Origin: Streptomyces sp. NBC_00457
GTDB lineage: Bacteria; Actinomycetota; Actinomycetes; Streptomycetales; Streptomycetaceae
Assembly (NCBI RefSeq): GCF_036014015.1
Contig: NZ_CP107905.1
Location: forward strand, 1,798,001 to 1,862,000
Direction: 5' to 3'
Length of the DNA: 64,000 nt
Part shown: in pieces, positions 35,050-43,139 of the stretch
How the letters are laid out: each line of letters starts with the position of its first letter
How positions within the stretch are numbered: position 1 is the stretch's first letter
The notes under the pieces: model-generated
The model's database searches: none
The model's input: only the letters and a program-made list of their open reading frames with translations
What the model was told of the DNA's origin: nothing
Position numbers and translations under genes: made by a program

Positions 35050-36054
35050 TTACGCCGAGACCCGTCGCACCAGCGTCGTGGGCAGCACCACACCGCCCGG
35101 CGCCGGGCCCTTCAACAGCAGCCGCGCCATCAACCGCCCCATCTCCTCGATGTCCTGACGGACCGTCGTCAGCGGCGGGTCGGTCTGTTCGGCGACCGGC
35201 AGCATGTCGTCGAAACCGATCACGGCGACGTCGTCCGGCACCCGCCGCCCGCGCTCGCGCAGCACCCGCAGGGCGCCCGCGGCGGTCAGGTCGTTCGCGG
35301 CGAAGACGGCATCCACGTCGGGGCACCGGTCGAGGAGTTCCCGCATCGCCCGCTCACCGCCGGCCGGCGTGAAGTCGCCCTCCACGACGAGCCGCGGATC
35401 GACGTCGGCCATGACGTCCCGGAACCCGTCGAGCCGGTCCACCGCGGAGGTCTGGTCGAGGGCACCGGTGATGTGCGCGACGCGGGTGCGGCCGAGGCCG
35501 ACGAGATGGCGTACGGCCTCGCGGGCGCCGCCGCGGTTGTCGCTGTCGACGTAGACCACGCCGCTCGTGCCGTCGCTCCAGCCGGGCCGGCCGCCGAACA
35601 CGGTCGGGATTCCCGCGCGCTGGATCAACTCGGGCAGTGGATCGTCCAGGTGCAGGGAGAAGACGAGGGCGCCGTCGACATGGCCCCCGGCGAGATAGCG
35701 CCCCACGCGCGCGTGGTCGTCGCGCCCCTCGGTCAGCAGCAGGACGAGCTGGTTGTCGTGCGCCGTCAGCTCCTTGCTGATTCCCCGGAGTTGCAGCGCG
35801 AAGAAGGGGTCGGCGAAGACCCGTGTCTCCGGTTCGGCGACGACGACGGCGACGGCGTCGTGCCGCCGCGTGACCAGACTGCGGGCGGCCTGATTGGGGA
35901 CGTACCCCAGTTCCTCCACGGCCCGCCGCACCCGCTCCACCAGAGGTTCCCGCACGCCGTCCCCGCCGTTCACCACACGGGACACGGTGGCCCGGGACAC
36001 CCCGGCCCGGGCGGCCACGGCCTCCAGGGTGGGACGCGGGGCGGTTTCGGTCAC
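35050..36054 (-). CDS. LacI-family transcriptional regulator
   Basis: A 334-residue LacI repressor. The N-terminal HTH is clear (about 9-30: TLEAVAARAGVSRATVSRVVNG) with the hinge helix VPNQAARSLVTRR near 55. The rest is a periplasmic-binding-protein-like sugar domain ending in FDDMLPVAEQTDPPLTTVRQ. The GTG at 36054 is behind GGAGGAG. It probably responds to a sugar. Its own promoter holds a perfect palindrome GAGAGCGCTCTC, so autoregulation is likely. No sugar transporter is adjacent; the sugar-processing exported proteins about 1.2 kb away are possible targets, though no matching operator is seen there. Confidence 0.92.
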   Translation of the reverse strand: MTETAPRPTLEAVAARAGVSRATVSRVVNGGDGVREPLVERVRRAVEELGYVPNQAARSLVTRRHDAVAVVVAEPETRVFADPFFALQLRGISKELTAHDNQLVLLLTEGRDDHARVGRYLAGGHVDGALVFSLHLDDPLPELIQRAGIPTVFGGRPGWSDGTSGVVYVDSDNRGGAREAVRHLVGLGRTRVAHITGALDQTSAVDRLDGFRDVMADVDPRLVVEGDFTPAGGERAMRELLDRCPDVDAVFAANDLTAAGALRVLRERGRRVPDDVAVIGFDDMLPVAEQTDPPLTTVRQDIEEMGRLMARLLLKGPAPGGVVLPTTLVRRVSA

Positions 36055-36109
36055 GTGGGCTCCTCCTCGGCGGCTGCCGATCAGGATAGCCCGCGCCACG
36101 TGCCGCGGT

Positions 36110-36121
36110 GAGAGCGCTCTC
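36110..36121. promoter_or_regulatory. LacI-type operator GAGAGCGCTCTC
   Basis: A perfect 12-bp palindrome with the GCGC centre typical of LacI/CebR-like sites, 56-67 nt upstream of the lacI-like start. A minus-strand -10 candidate TATCCT lies at 36082-36087, placing the palindrome near the -35 region. Confidence 0.6.
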
Positions 36122-36131
36122 CGTACGCCTG

Positions 36132-37127
36132 TCAGTGCTCGTGCGCGGACCCCGCGGCCGGCTCATGACCATGCTCGTGCGGCTCGTACCCCGGAATGGT
36201 TCCGTCCTTCTTCTTCACCAGGAACAGCCCCACCATCCCCATGTCGGAGTGGCTCTGGACATGGCAGTGGTACATCCACGCGCCCGCTCCGACCCCCTCC
36301 CCCGCGATCACCTGGAAGCCGAAGGAGTCCGCCGGGCCGGTGATCTTGTTGTCGATGACCTGGCTCGGGTCGTCGGGGCCGGTGAGCATGCCGGTGCGGT
36401 TGTCCGCCCAGCGGTGACCGTGCATATGGAAGGTGTGGTAGTACTCGCCGTGTGTGATCACCACGAACTCGACCCGATCGCCCACCGTGGCCTCGAAGTT
36501 GGGCCCCGAGTGCGCCGGCTTGTTGTTGATCAGCATGTCGTTGAAGACGACCGTGTGGGTCGCGTCGGGCAGGACATCGCCCTGACGGCGCACGATCACT
36601 GGACCGTAGAGGCCTTTGCGGATGCCGCCGGTGCCGTGCTCGGTGCCGACGACGTGGTCGTGGTAGTGCCAGTAGCCCGCGCTGCCCGCCCGCCAGGTGC
36701 CGTCGGCGCGGCGGCCGGGCTTGTGGGTGCGCCAGGTGTAGGTGCGGGTGCCGCCCGGTTCGACGTCACTCTTGTTCAACTTGGTGCCGTCGCTGGTGAT
36801 TTCGTAGTCCAGGCCGTGGACGTGCAGGCTCGCCCGCACGTCGGTCGTGTTCTCGAACTCGATGTGCAGGGTGTCGCCCTCGTTGAGTTCGATCAGTGGC
36901 CCGGGGATCGTCGCCTTCCCCTTCTCGAAGCCGTAGCCCAGCTGCCCGTCGGCGAACTTCTCGGCGTACAGCTTGATGTGCTTGACCGCGCCGCCGGCCG
37001 GAGCCGTCCTCGCCGCGGCGCTCTTCGCCGAGGTGTCGACGCCGGCGGCCTCGGAGGCCACGGACAACGATGTCGCGACGGCCGCGCCACCCAGCAGAAG
37101 ACGTCTGTTGAACCCGCGTCGGTCCAT
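36132..37127 (-). CDS. Two-domain multicopper oxidase (small laccase, SLAC)
   Basis: A 331-residue exported laccase. A twin-arginine signal ([21 protein letters not shown]) implies folding with copper before Tat export. The protein has two cupredoxin domains, as in the trimeric small laccases. Copper ligand motifs are complete: HVHG (about 102), WHYHDH (about 151-156), HTFHMHGH (about 230) and [10 protein letters not shown] (about 287-296, T1 Cys and axial Met). It oxidises phenols using O2. A GGGGAG RBS precedes ATG 37127. It is very close to my recollection of S. coelicolor SLAC. Divergent from a ThuA/dehydrogenase operon; the Gly/His-rich tail ([15 protein letters not shown]) could load copper. 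Confidence 0.95.
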   Translation of the reverse strand: MDRRGFNRRLLLGGAAVATSLSVASEAAGVDTSAKSAAARTAPAGGAVKHIKLYAEKFADGQLGYGFEKGKATIPGPLIELNEGDTLHIEFENTTDVRASLHVHGLDYEITSDGTKLNKSDVEPGGTRTYTWRTHKPGRRADGTWRAGSAGYWHYHDHVVGTEHGTGGIRKGLYGPVIVRRQGDVLPDATHTVVFNDMLINNKPAHSGPNFEATVGDRVEFVVITHGEYYHTFHMHGHRWADNRTGMLTGPDDPSQVIDNKITGPADSFGFQVIAGEGVGAGAWMYHCHVQSHSDMGMVGLFLVKKKDGTIPGYEPHEHGHEPAAGSAHEH

Positions 37128-37253
37128 GCGGAACTCCCCACCCTGATACGGAACTTGCGGAGGCGCACCTGTGATGAACTTGTGAGACGGTACCGGCCAC
37201 GCTCTCGTTTCTCCACACCCTGGACAAAGTTCGTGTCATTGCGGTCATAGGTA

Positions 37254-37282
37254 TTGGCGGGTCGGGCAAAGAGGTCTAGCTT
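37254..37282 (+). promoter_or_regulatory. Promoter of the ThuA-GSDH / cupredoxin operon
   Basis: TTGGCG (37254-37259), 17-nt spacer, TAGCTT (37277-37282). Start of transcription near 37289, 28 nt before the ATG, leaving room for GAGGAGG at 37305-37311. Confidence 0.5.
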
Positions 37283-37316
37283 CCTTGGCGTTGTCGCTGT
37301 GACCGAGGAGGTGCCC

Positions 37317-39797
37317 ATGCACTTACGAGGGTTGAGCACAAGAAGAAGACGGGTCTGGGCGGCCACTGTGACCGCCGGCGTCGTCGCCGCCGGACTCATG
37401 TCGGGTCCCGCCGCGAACGCGCGTCCCGACCCGGGATCGCCCTTGACAACGATGTCCATCAAGTCGCCGCCGGGCGGCGCGAATGCACGGGTGCTGGTCT
37501 TCTACGGCTCCGCGGCGGCCGGGGAGGAGTCGCCGGTCGTGAACGCCGGGATCGAGGCCATCGAGAAGATCGGCCTGTCCGGACCGGAGAACCAGCGCTT
37601 CAAGGTGGTGGCCTCGGACGACGCCTCGGTCTTCACCGACGAGACCCGGCTGGGCCGTTTCAACGCGATCGTGTTCCTGACCGGTGGCGGCGATGTCCTC
37701 GACCCGGAGCAGGAGGCGGGCCTGGAGGCGTACATGGAGGCGGGCGGCGGTTTCGTCGGCGTCCATGACGCGGCACGCGCGGAGCCGTACTCGGACTGGT
37801 TCACCGGTCTGGTCGGCGCCCGCCCGGCGGCCTCCAGCCCAACGGCCGTACAGCGCGCGACGGTTGAGGTCGGCGACCGGCAGCACCCGGCCACCAAGGA
37901 TCTGCCGGTTCAGTGGAAGCGGCCGGACCAGTGGTTCAACTGGGTGAAGAACCCGTCCGGCGAGGTGCACACCGTCGCGCGGGTGCGCGAGTCGACGTAC
38001 CAGCCGGGAACCACCGCCAACGGGTGGGACCACCCGGTGAGCTGGTGCCGTGACTACGACGGCGGACGCTCCTTCTACACCGGCATGGGCGGCACGGTGT
38101 CGTCGTACGACGAGACGGACTTCCGCGCCCATCTGCGCGGCGCGCTGCTGTGGACCACCCGCCTCGCGCAGGCCGACTGCAAGGCGACGATCAACGCCAA
38201 CTACAAGGCGGAGCGCCTGACCCAGCCCAATCAGCCCGGTCAGAACGACCAGATCGGCGAGCCGCACGGCCTGGTCACCGCGCCCGACGGACGCGTGCTC
38301 TACATCGGCCGGGGCGGCGCCGACTCCTCCCAGCCGGTGATCACCGACTGGAACAACCCGGACATCGGCAAGGGCAAGGGCGAGATCCACGTCTACGACC
38401 CGAAGACCAAGAAGGTCACCCTGGCGGGCGCGTTGAGCGTCTTCGGCAACAAGGGCGGCGGCGACGAGCTGATCAAGGTCGAGGAGGGGCTGCTCGGTAT
38501 CGAGCTGGACCCGCGCTTCGAGCAGAACGGCTGGGTGTATCTGCACTACACGCCGCACTCGCAGATCAACCGCGACACGCGCATGGCCGAGCGCCGGGTC
38601 TCCCGCTTCACGCTCGACCTCGCCTCCAACAAGCTGGACCTGAGCAGTGAGAAGGTGCTGCTCAAGTGGCCGGTGCAGATCCACAGTTGCTGTCACTCGG
38701 GCGGCGGGATGTCCTGGGACTCGAAGGGCAACCTGTACATCGCAACGGGCGACAACAACTCCAGCGGCTTCAGCGGCGGTTACTCGGGCAACAACCCGCA
38801 GCCCAACTACAAGGGCGTTTCCTTCGCCGACGCGCGCCGCACCGCCGGTAACACCAACAACCTCAACGGCAAGATCCTGCGCATCCACCCGGAGCCCGAC
38901 GGCACGTACACGCTCCCCGAGGGGAACCTGTTCACGGGTAAGGAGACCGACGAGGGCGGCGGGAAGACGCGCGGCGAGATCTATGTGATGGGGGTCAGGA
39001 ACCCGGCCCGCATCTTCGTCGACCAGAAGACCGACATCCTCTACGCGGGCTGGGTCGGCCCGGACGCTTCGGCGCCCTCGACGACCTGGGGCCCGGCGAA
39101 GTACGACACGTTCGCCGTCATCACCAAGGCGAGCAACCGGGGCTGGCCGTACTGCATGGGCAACAAGCAGCCCTACCGTGACCGCAATCTGCCCGACCCG
39201 TCGCAACCGCTGGGCTGGTACGACTGCGACCAGCCGAAGAACGAGTCGCCGAACAACGACGGCCTGGTCAACCTGCCGCCGGTCACCGGCAACAACATCT
39301 GGTACTCGCCCCAGGGCGGCGCCCCGGACTTCCCGCGCGACGCGAACGGCATCCCCTCGTACAAGCAGGAGGAGGCCAAGTACCTGCTGCCGTGGCTCAA
39401 GGGCGGCGGCCAGGCCGCGATGAACGGGCCGGTCTACCGGTACGACGCCCAGAGCGCGAGCGCGACGAAGTGGCCCTCCTACTGGGACGGCAAGTGGTTC
39501 GTCGGCGACTTCTACGACGCCGACCAGCCGCGCAATGCCGTCATCACCGACCCGAAGACCCACGGTGACGGCGGTCTGCCGATCCACTCGGAGTCGCTGA
39601 AGAAGATCGTGCCGATCGGCAACGACGGCATCAAGAACCTCATGGACTGGAAGTTCGGTCCGGACGGAGCCATGTACGTCCTCGACTACGGCCGCGGCTT
39701 CTTCACCTCGGACGCCAAGTCGGCGCTGTGGCGGGTCACGTACACGGGCGGCGGTCCGACACCGGCCGCCGGCCAGCTGGCGAGGGGAGCGCAGTGA
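37317..39797 (+). CDS. Exported ThuA domain + glucose/sorbosone dehydrogenase-like protein
   Basis: An 826-residue fusion with a basic leader and signal peptide (VWAATVTAGVVAAGLMSGPAANA). Residues about 50-285 are a ThuA-like (type I glutaminase amidotransferase-like) domain: VLVFYGS, FLTGGGD, GGGFVGVHDA. Residues about 300-815 are a six-bladed propeller of the PQQ-type sugar/sorbosone dehydrogenase family: GEPHGLVTAPDGRVLYI, GLLGIELDPRF, SCCHSGGGMSWDSKGNLYIATGD, GVRNPARIF, GPDGAMYVLDYG. It would oxidise a sugar or sugar acid outside the cell. Codon 3 is TTA, so translation should need bldA tRNA. RBS GAGGAGG is 5 nt before the ATG. The next gene overlaps its stop. Confidence 0.9.
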   Translation: MHLRGLSTRRRRVWAATVTAGVVAAGLMSGPAANARPDPGSPLTTMSIKSPPGGANARVLVFYGSAAAGEESPVVNAGIEAIEKIGLSGPENQRFKVVASDDASVFTDETRLGRFNAIVFLTGGGDVLDPEQEAGLEAYMEAGGGFVGVHDAARAEPYSDWFTGLVGARPAASSPTAVQRATVEVGDRQHPATKDLPVQWKRPDQWFNWVKNPSGEVHTVARVRESTYQPGTTANGWDHPVSWCRDYDGGRSFYTGMGGTVSSYDETDFRAHLRGALLWTTRLAQADCKATINANYKAERLTQPNQPGQNDQIGEPHGLVTAPDGRVLYIGRGGADSSQPVITDWNNPDIGKGKGEIHVYDPKTKKVTLAGALSVFGNKGGGDELIKVEEGLLGIELDPRFEQNGWVYLHYTPHSQINRDTRMAERRVSRFTLDLASNKLDLSSEKVLLKWPVQIHSCCHSGGGMSWDSKGNLYIATGDNNSSGFSGGYSGNNPQPNYKGVSFADARRTAGNTNNLNGKILRIHPEPDGTYTLPEGNLFTGKETDEGGGKTRGEIYVMGVRNPARIFVDQKTDILYAGWVGPDASAPSTTWGPAKYDTFAVITKASNRGWPYCMGNKQPYRDRNLPDPSQPLGWYDCDQPKNESPNNDGLVNLPPVTGNNIWYSPQGGAPDFPRDANGIPSYKQEEAKYLLPWLKGGGQAAMNGPVYRYDAQSASATKWPSYWDGKWFVGDFYDADQPRNAVITDPKTHGDGGLPIHSESLKKIVPIGNDGIKNLMDWKFGPDGAMYVLDYGRGFFTSDAKSALWRVTYTGGGPTPAAGQLARGAQ

Positions 39798-41992
39798 GAC
39801 ACCGACGAAGAATCCTGACGGCCTTGTTGGCCGCGCTCCTGGTGATCCTGGGGCTCCAGAGCCTGCCCGCCGCAGGACAACCGGAGCCTCAGGCGGCCGC
39901 CGCCCAGACCCTCACCTGGACCGCGGGCAACGACATCGACAAGTACACGTCCGTGCCGGCGACGGCCGAGGCGGGTACGACGACGATCGTCTTCGAGAAC
40001 AGCGTGGCGACCGGCAACACGACCGGCATGCCGCACACCCTGACGTTCGACGTCTCCGACCCGGAGTACAACAACGACGTCCCGCTGAACATCCTCGCCA
40101 ACCCGAACGACGACCAGGGCGGCAAGCACACCGCCGAGGTTACGCTCACCCCCGGCCGCTACCGCTACTACTGCACGATCCCGGGACACGGCCAGATGCA
40201 GGGCATCCTCGTGGTGACCGAGGGCACCGGCGAGGACACCACCCCGCCGCAGACCTCGGCCCAGGTGAGCGGGTCGCAGAACTCGCAGGGCCAGTACGTC
40301 GGTTCGGCGAGCGTGGCGATCAACGCCACCGACGAGGACGGCGGCTCCGGCGTGGACCGCGTCGAGTACGCGATCGGTGACACGGGCGCCTGGCAGCCGT
40401 ACACCACCCCGGTCGTCGTCGACCAGGTCGGCAGCCACAAGGTCCGCTATCGCGCCCTGGACAAGGCGGGGAACGTGGCGGCCGAGAAGAGCGTGCAGTT
40501 CACTGTCGTGGCGCCGTCGACCGATGACAAGACACCGCCGGAGACCTCTGCGACGGTGACCGGCGAGCAGAACGCGGACGGTGCCTATATCGACATGGCG
40601 ACCGTCACCGTGTCCGCTTCCGACACCGGTTCCGGGGTCAACACCATCGAGTACGCGGTCGGCGACGGCGCCTGGCAGCCGTACACCGCCCCCGTGATGG
40701 TGCACGCGGTCGGTACGCACACCGTCCGCTACCGCGCCACCGACAAGGCGGGCAATGCGGCCGCCGAGAAGAGCGTCCAGTTCACGGTCGTCTCGGCGCC
40801 CCCGCAGGACACCACCCCGCCCGTCACCGGTGTGAGCGTCGACGGCACGCGGAACTCCGCCGGGGCGTATGTGAACAACGCCAAGGTCACCGTCAGCGCG
40901 ACCGACCACGGCGGCGAGGTCGCGAGCATCGAGTACTCGCTCGACGGCGGCCCTTACCTGGCCTACACCACGCCCGTGATCGTCGACCGCGTGGGCCCGC
41001 ACACCGTGGCCTACCGGGCGAGCGACAAGGCGGGCAACACCTCCGAGTCACGGACGGTGAGCTTCACGGTGGTGGCCGGAGGCGGCGTGCCGGCGCCCAA
41101 CTGCCCTGAGTTCGACGAGCGGTTGACGGTCCTCGTCGGCACGGTCGACTCGGGTGTGCCGAACCGCGTCACCAACAACCGGTGCCGCATCAACGAGTTG
41201 ATCGAGGACGAGAAGGAGTGGACGTCCCACGCGCTGTTCCTGAAGCACGTACGGACGGTCCTGACCACGCTCCTCGGCGAAGGCGTCGTCGATCAGCGGG
41301 AGCACAACAGGATCCTGAAGGCCGCCCGTGAGTCCGGGATCGGCAAGCCCGGCCAGACCGAGGGCTACCGCACGATCTTCGACGGCACGGCAGGCTCCCT
41401 CGCCAAGTGGGCGCACGTGGGCGGCGGTTCGTTCGGGCTCAACCCCGACGGGTCGATGACCAGCGGCACCACGAAGGCGGGCCTGGGCATGCTGTGGTTC
41501 CCGGAGCGCAAGTACGGCGACTTCTCGCTCCGCCTCCAGTGGCGGGACGACGCGCCCGGCACGGGCAACGCCAACTCCGGTGTGTTCGTGCGGTTCCCGT
41601 ACGTCCATGACCATCCGGAGGAGTCACGGCCGGAGTGGGTCGCGATCAAGTACGGGCACGAGGTGCAGGTCTTCGACAGTCCCAGTGGGGACATGTACAA
41701 GACCGGGTCGGTCTACGGCTTCGACCGGGTGGGGCTCGCCGGTGCGGGCGTCACCCAGAAGGGCACGTGGAACGACTACGAGATCCGTGTGGTCGACCAG
41801 CACTACTCGGTCTACCGCAACGGCGTGCTGATCAACGAGTTCGACAACATCGGCGGCCAGGACTTCACCCCGCCCCGCTCGGACGACCCGGGCACGGACG
41901 GGCGCAGGTTCGCCTCCGGCTACGTCGGGCTCCAGGTGCACGGCACGACGGATGTGGTCTCGTACCGGGACATCCGGATCAAGGAGCTGTAG
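39794..41992 (+). CDS. Exported cupredoxin - triple Ig-like repeat - DUF1080 protein
   Basis: A 732-residue mosaic. A signal peptide (LTALLAALLVILGLQSLPAAG) is followed by a plastocyanin-like domain (about 38-143) with type 1 copper ligands in MPHTLTF and YYCTIPGHGQM. Three homologous Ig-like/OmpL47-type repeats of about 95 residues follow (about 150-240, 246-335, 341-430), each containing GAWQPYT-like, HTVRYRA and DKAGN. After a helical segment, about 525-730 is a DUF1080 (3-keto-disaccharide hydrolase-like) jelly-roll. GTG start overlaps the upstream stop (GTGA) with GAGGGGAGC as RBS, so it is co-translated with the dehydrogenase. The copper domain could accept its electrons (inference). 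Confidence 0.88.
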   Translation: MRHRRRILTALLAALLVILGLQSLPAAGQPEPQAAAAQTLTWTAGNDIDKYTSVPATAEAGTTTIVFENSVATGNTTGMPHTLTFDVSDPEYNNDVPLNILANPNDDQGGKHTAEVTLTPGRYRYYCTIPGHGQMQGILVVTEGTGEDTTPPQTSAQVSGSQNSQGQYVGSASVAINATDEDGGSGVDRVEYAIGDTGAWQPYTTPVVVDQVGSHKVRYRALDKAGNVAAEKSVQFTVVAPSTDDKTPPETSATVTGEQNADGAYIDMATVTVSASDTGSGVNTIEYAVGDGAWQPYTAPVMVHAVGTHTVRYRATDKAGNAAAEKSVQFTVVSAPPQDTTPPVTGVSVDGTRNSAGAYVNNAKVTVSATDHGGEVASIEYSLDGGPYLAYTTPVIVDRVGPHTVAYRASDKAGNTSESRTVSFTVVAGGGVPAPNCPEFDERLTVLVGTVDSGVPNRVTNNRCRINELIEDEKEWTSHALFLKHVRTVLTTLLGEGVVDQREHNRILKAARESGIGKPGQTEGYRTIFDGTAGSLAKWAHVGGGSFGLNPDGSMTSGTTKAGLGMLWFPERKYGDFSLRLQWRDDAPGTGNANSGVFVRFPYVHDHPEESRPEWVAIKYGHEVQVFDSPSGDMYKTGSVYGFDRVGLAGAGVTQKGTWNDYEIRVVDQHYSVYRNGVLINEFDNIGGQDFTPPRSDDPGTDGRRFASGYVGLQVHGTTDVVSYRDIRIKEL

Positions 41993-42028
41993 GCATCAAG
42001 GAGTTATAGCTATCAAGGAGTTGTAGGC
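41978..42028 (+). repeat. 17-bp tandem repeat x3 across the stop codon
   Basis: ATCAAGGAGCTGTAGGC (41978-41994), ATCAAGGAGTTATAGCT (41995-42011) and ATCAAGGAGTTGTAGGC (42012-42028). Each unit reads Ile-Lys-Glu-Leu-stop, and since 17 is not a multiple of 3 the three copies place that same ending in all three frames. The convergent LigD-polymerase gene ends inside unit 3. Confidence 0.9.
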
Positions 42029-43065
42029 TCCGGCGGCGCCTCCTCAGGGGGCGCCGCCTTCTTCCTGGCCCGGCTCGGCTGCACCCGCGTCGGCTCGCCC
42101 GGCATCTTCGGATACTCGGGCGGGTACGGCAGATCGCCGAGCCCGTGGTCGTGTTCGTCCTTGGCGGCCAGGTCCAGCAGGGCCTGAAGGGAGTAGCGGT
42201 GGTCGTCCATGTCCGCGTGGACGTCGCCCACTTCGGCGAAGCGCACCGGCATCGTCGCCAGGTCGAAGTCCCGGGGGTGGGCGACGCCGACCTCGTCCCA
42301 GCGCAGGGGCGCCGAGACAGGGGCGTGCGGGCGGGGTCGTACGGAATAGGCGGAGGCGATGGTGCGGTCCCGGGCGGTCTGGTTGTAGTCCACGAAGATC
42401 TTCTGCCCCCGCTCCTCCTTCCACCACTTGATGGTCACGTGGTCCGGCATCCGGCGTTCCAGCTCGCGGCCGACGGCGATCGCGGCGCGGCGGACCTGGG
42501 TGAAGGTCCAGCGGGGTTCGATGGGCACGAAGACATGCAGGCCGCGTCCGCCGGAGGTCTTGGGGAAGCCGCGCAGGCCGCCGAACTCGTCCAGGAGCGC
42601 GCGCAGTTCATGGGCGGCGCGGACGGCGTCGTCGAAGTCGGTGCCGGGCTGCGGGTCCAGGTCGATCCGGAGTTCGTCGGGGTGGTCGACGTCGTCGCGG
42701 CGCACCGGCCAGGGGTGGAAGGTGAGGGTGCCGAACTGGGCGGCCCACAGGACGGCGGCCTCCTCCGTGGGGCACATCTCGTCGGCGCTGCGGCCGCTGG
42801 GGAAGGTGATGTGGGCGGTGGGGATCCAGTCGGGCATGTTCTTCGGGGCCCGCTTCTGGAAGAAGTTCTCGCCGGTCACGCCGTCCGGGTAGCGCTCCAG
42901 GGTGGTGGGCCGGTCGCGCAGGGCGCGCAGGATGCCGGGGCCGACGGCGATGTAGTACCGGGCGAGGTCCAGCTTGGTGAAACCGCGCTCCGGAAAGAAG
43001 ATCTTGCCCGGGCTGGACAGCCGTACCGTCCGGCCGCCCGCCTCCAGTTGCACCGCTTCACCCAT
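42013..43065 (-). CDS. LigD-type polymerase/primase domain protein (NHEJ)
   Basis: A 350-residue stand-alone polymerase domain of the bacterial LigD family (archaeo-eukaryotic primase fold). Recognisable parts are LSSPGKIFFPERGFTKLDLARYY (split here near residue 17-38), ENFFQKRAPKNMPDW, the catalytic DELRIDLDPQPG (Asp-x-Asp), TSGGRGLHVFVP and VDYNQTARDRTIASAYSVR. It fills gaps and adds ribonucleotides during non-homologous end joining. The C-terminal tail is Pro/Lys/Arg-rich. ATG 43065 has no Shine-Dalgarno but TACCGT 7 nt upstream, suggesting a leaderless mRNA. Divergent from a ligase gene; no Ku gene is in this window. Confidence 0.93.
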   Translation of the reverse strand: MGEAVQLEAGGRTVRLSSPGKIFFPERGFTKLDLARYYIAVGPGILRALRDRPTTLERYPDGVTGENFFQKRAPKNMPDWIPTAHITFPSGRSADEMCPTEEAAVLWAAQFGTLTFHPWPVRRDDVDHPDELRIDLDPQPGTDFDDAVRAAHELRALLDEFGGLRGFPKTSGGRGLHVFVPIEPRWTFTQVRRAAIAVGRELERRMPDHVTIKWWKEERGQKIFVDYNQTARDRTIASAYSVRPRPHAPVSAPLRWDEVGVAHPRDFDLATMPVRFAEVGDVHADMDDHRYSLQALLDLAAKDEHDHGLGDLPYPPEYPKMPGEPTRVQPSRARKKAAPPEEAPPEPTTP

Positions 43066-43139
43066 GCGAGCCACGGTAGGCCCAACACCCGTCCCTCGCA
43101 CACCGGGCGTTCACGGCTTCACACGCGCAGAATCAGAGC

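Noticed and set aside
37323..39587. 754-aa minus-strand frame opposite the ThuA-dehydrogenase gene
   Set aside because: Low-complexity Arg/Val/Gly composition, no family features; shadow of a clearly functional plus-strand gene.
40240..41080. Repeated DNA considered as a CRISPR-like or satellite array
   Set aside because: Period of about 285 bp is in frame and encodes homologous Ig-like protein domains; no spacers.
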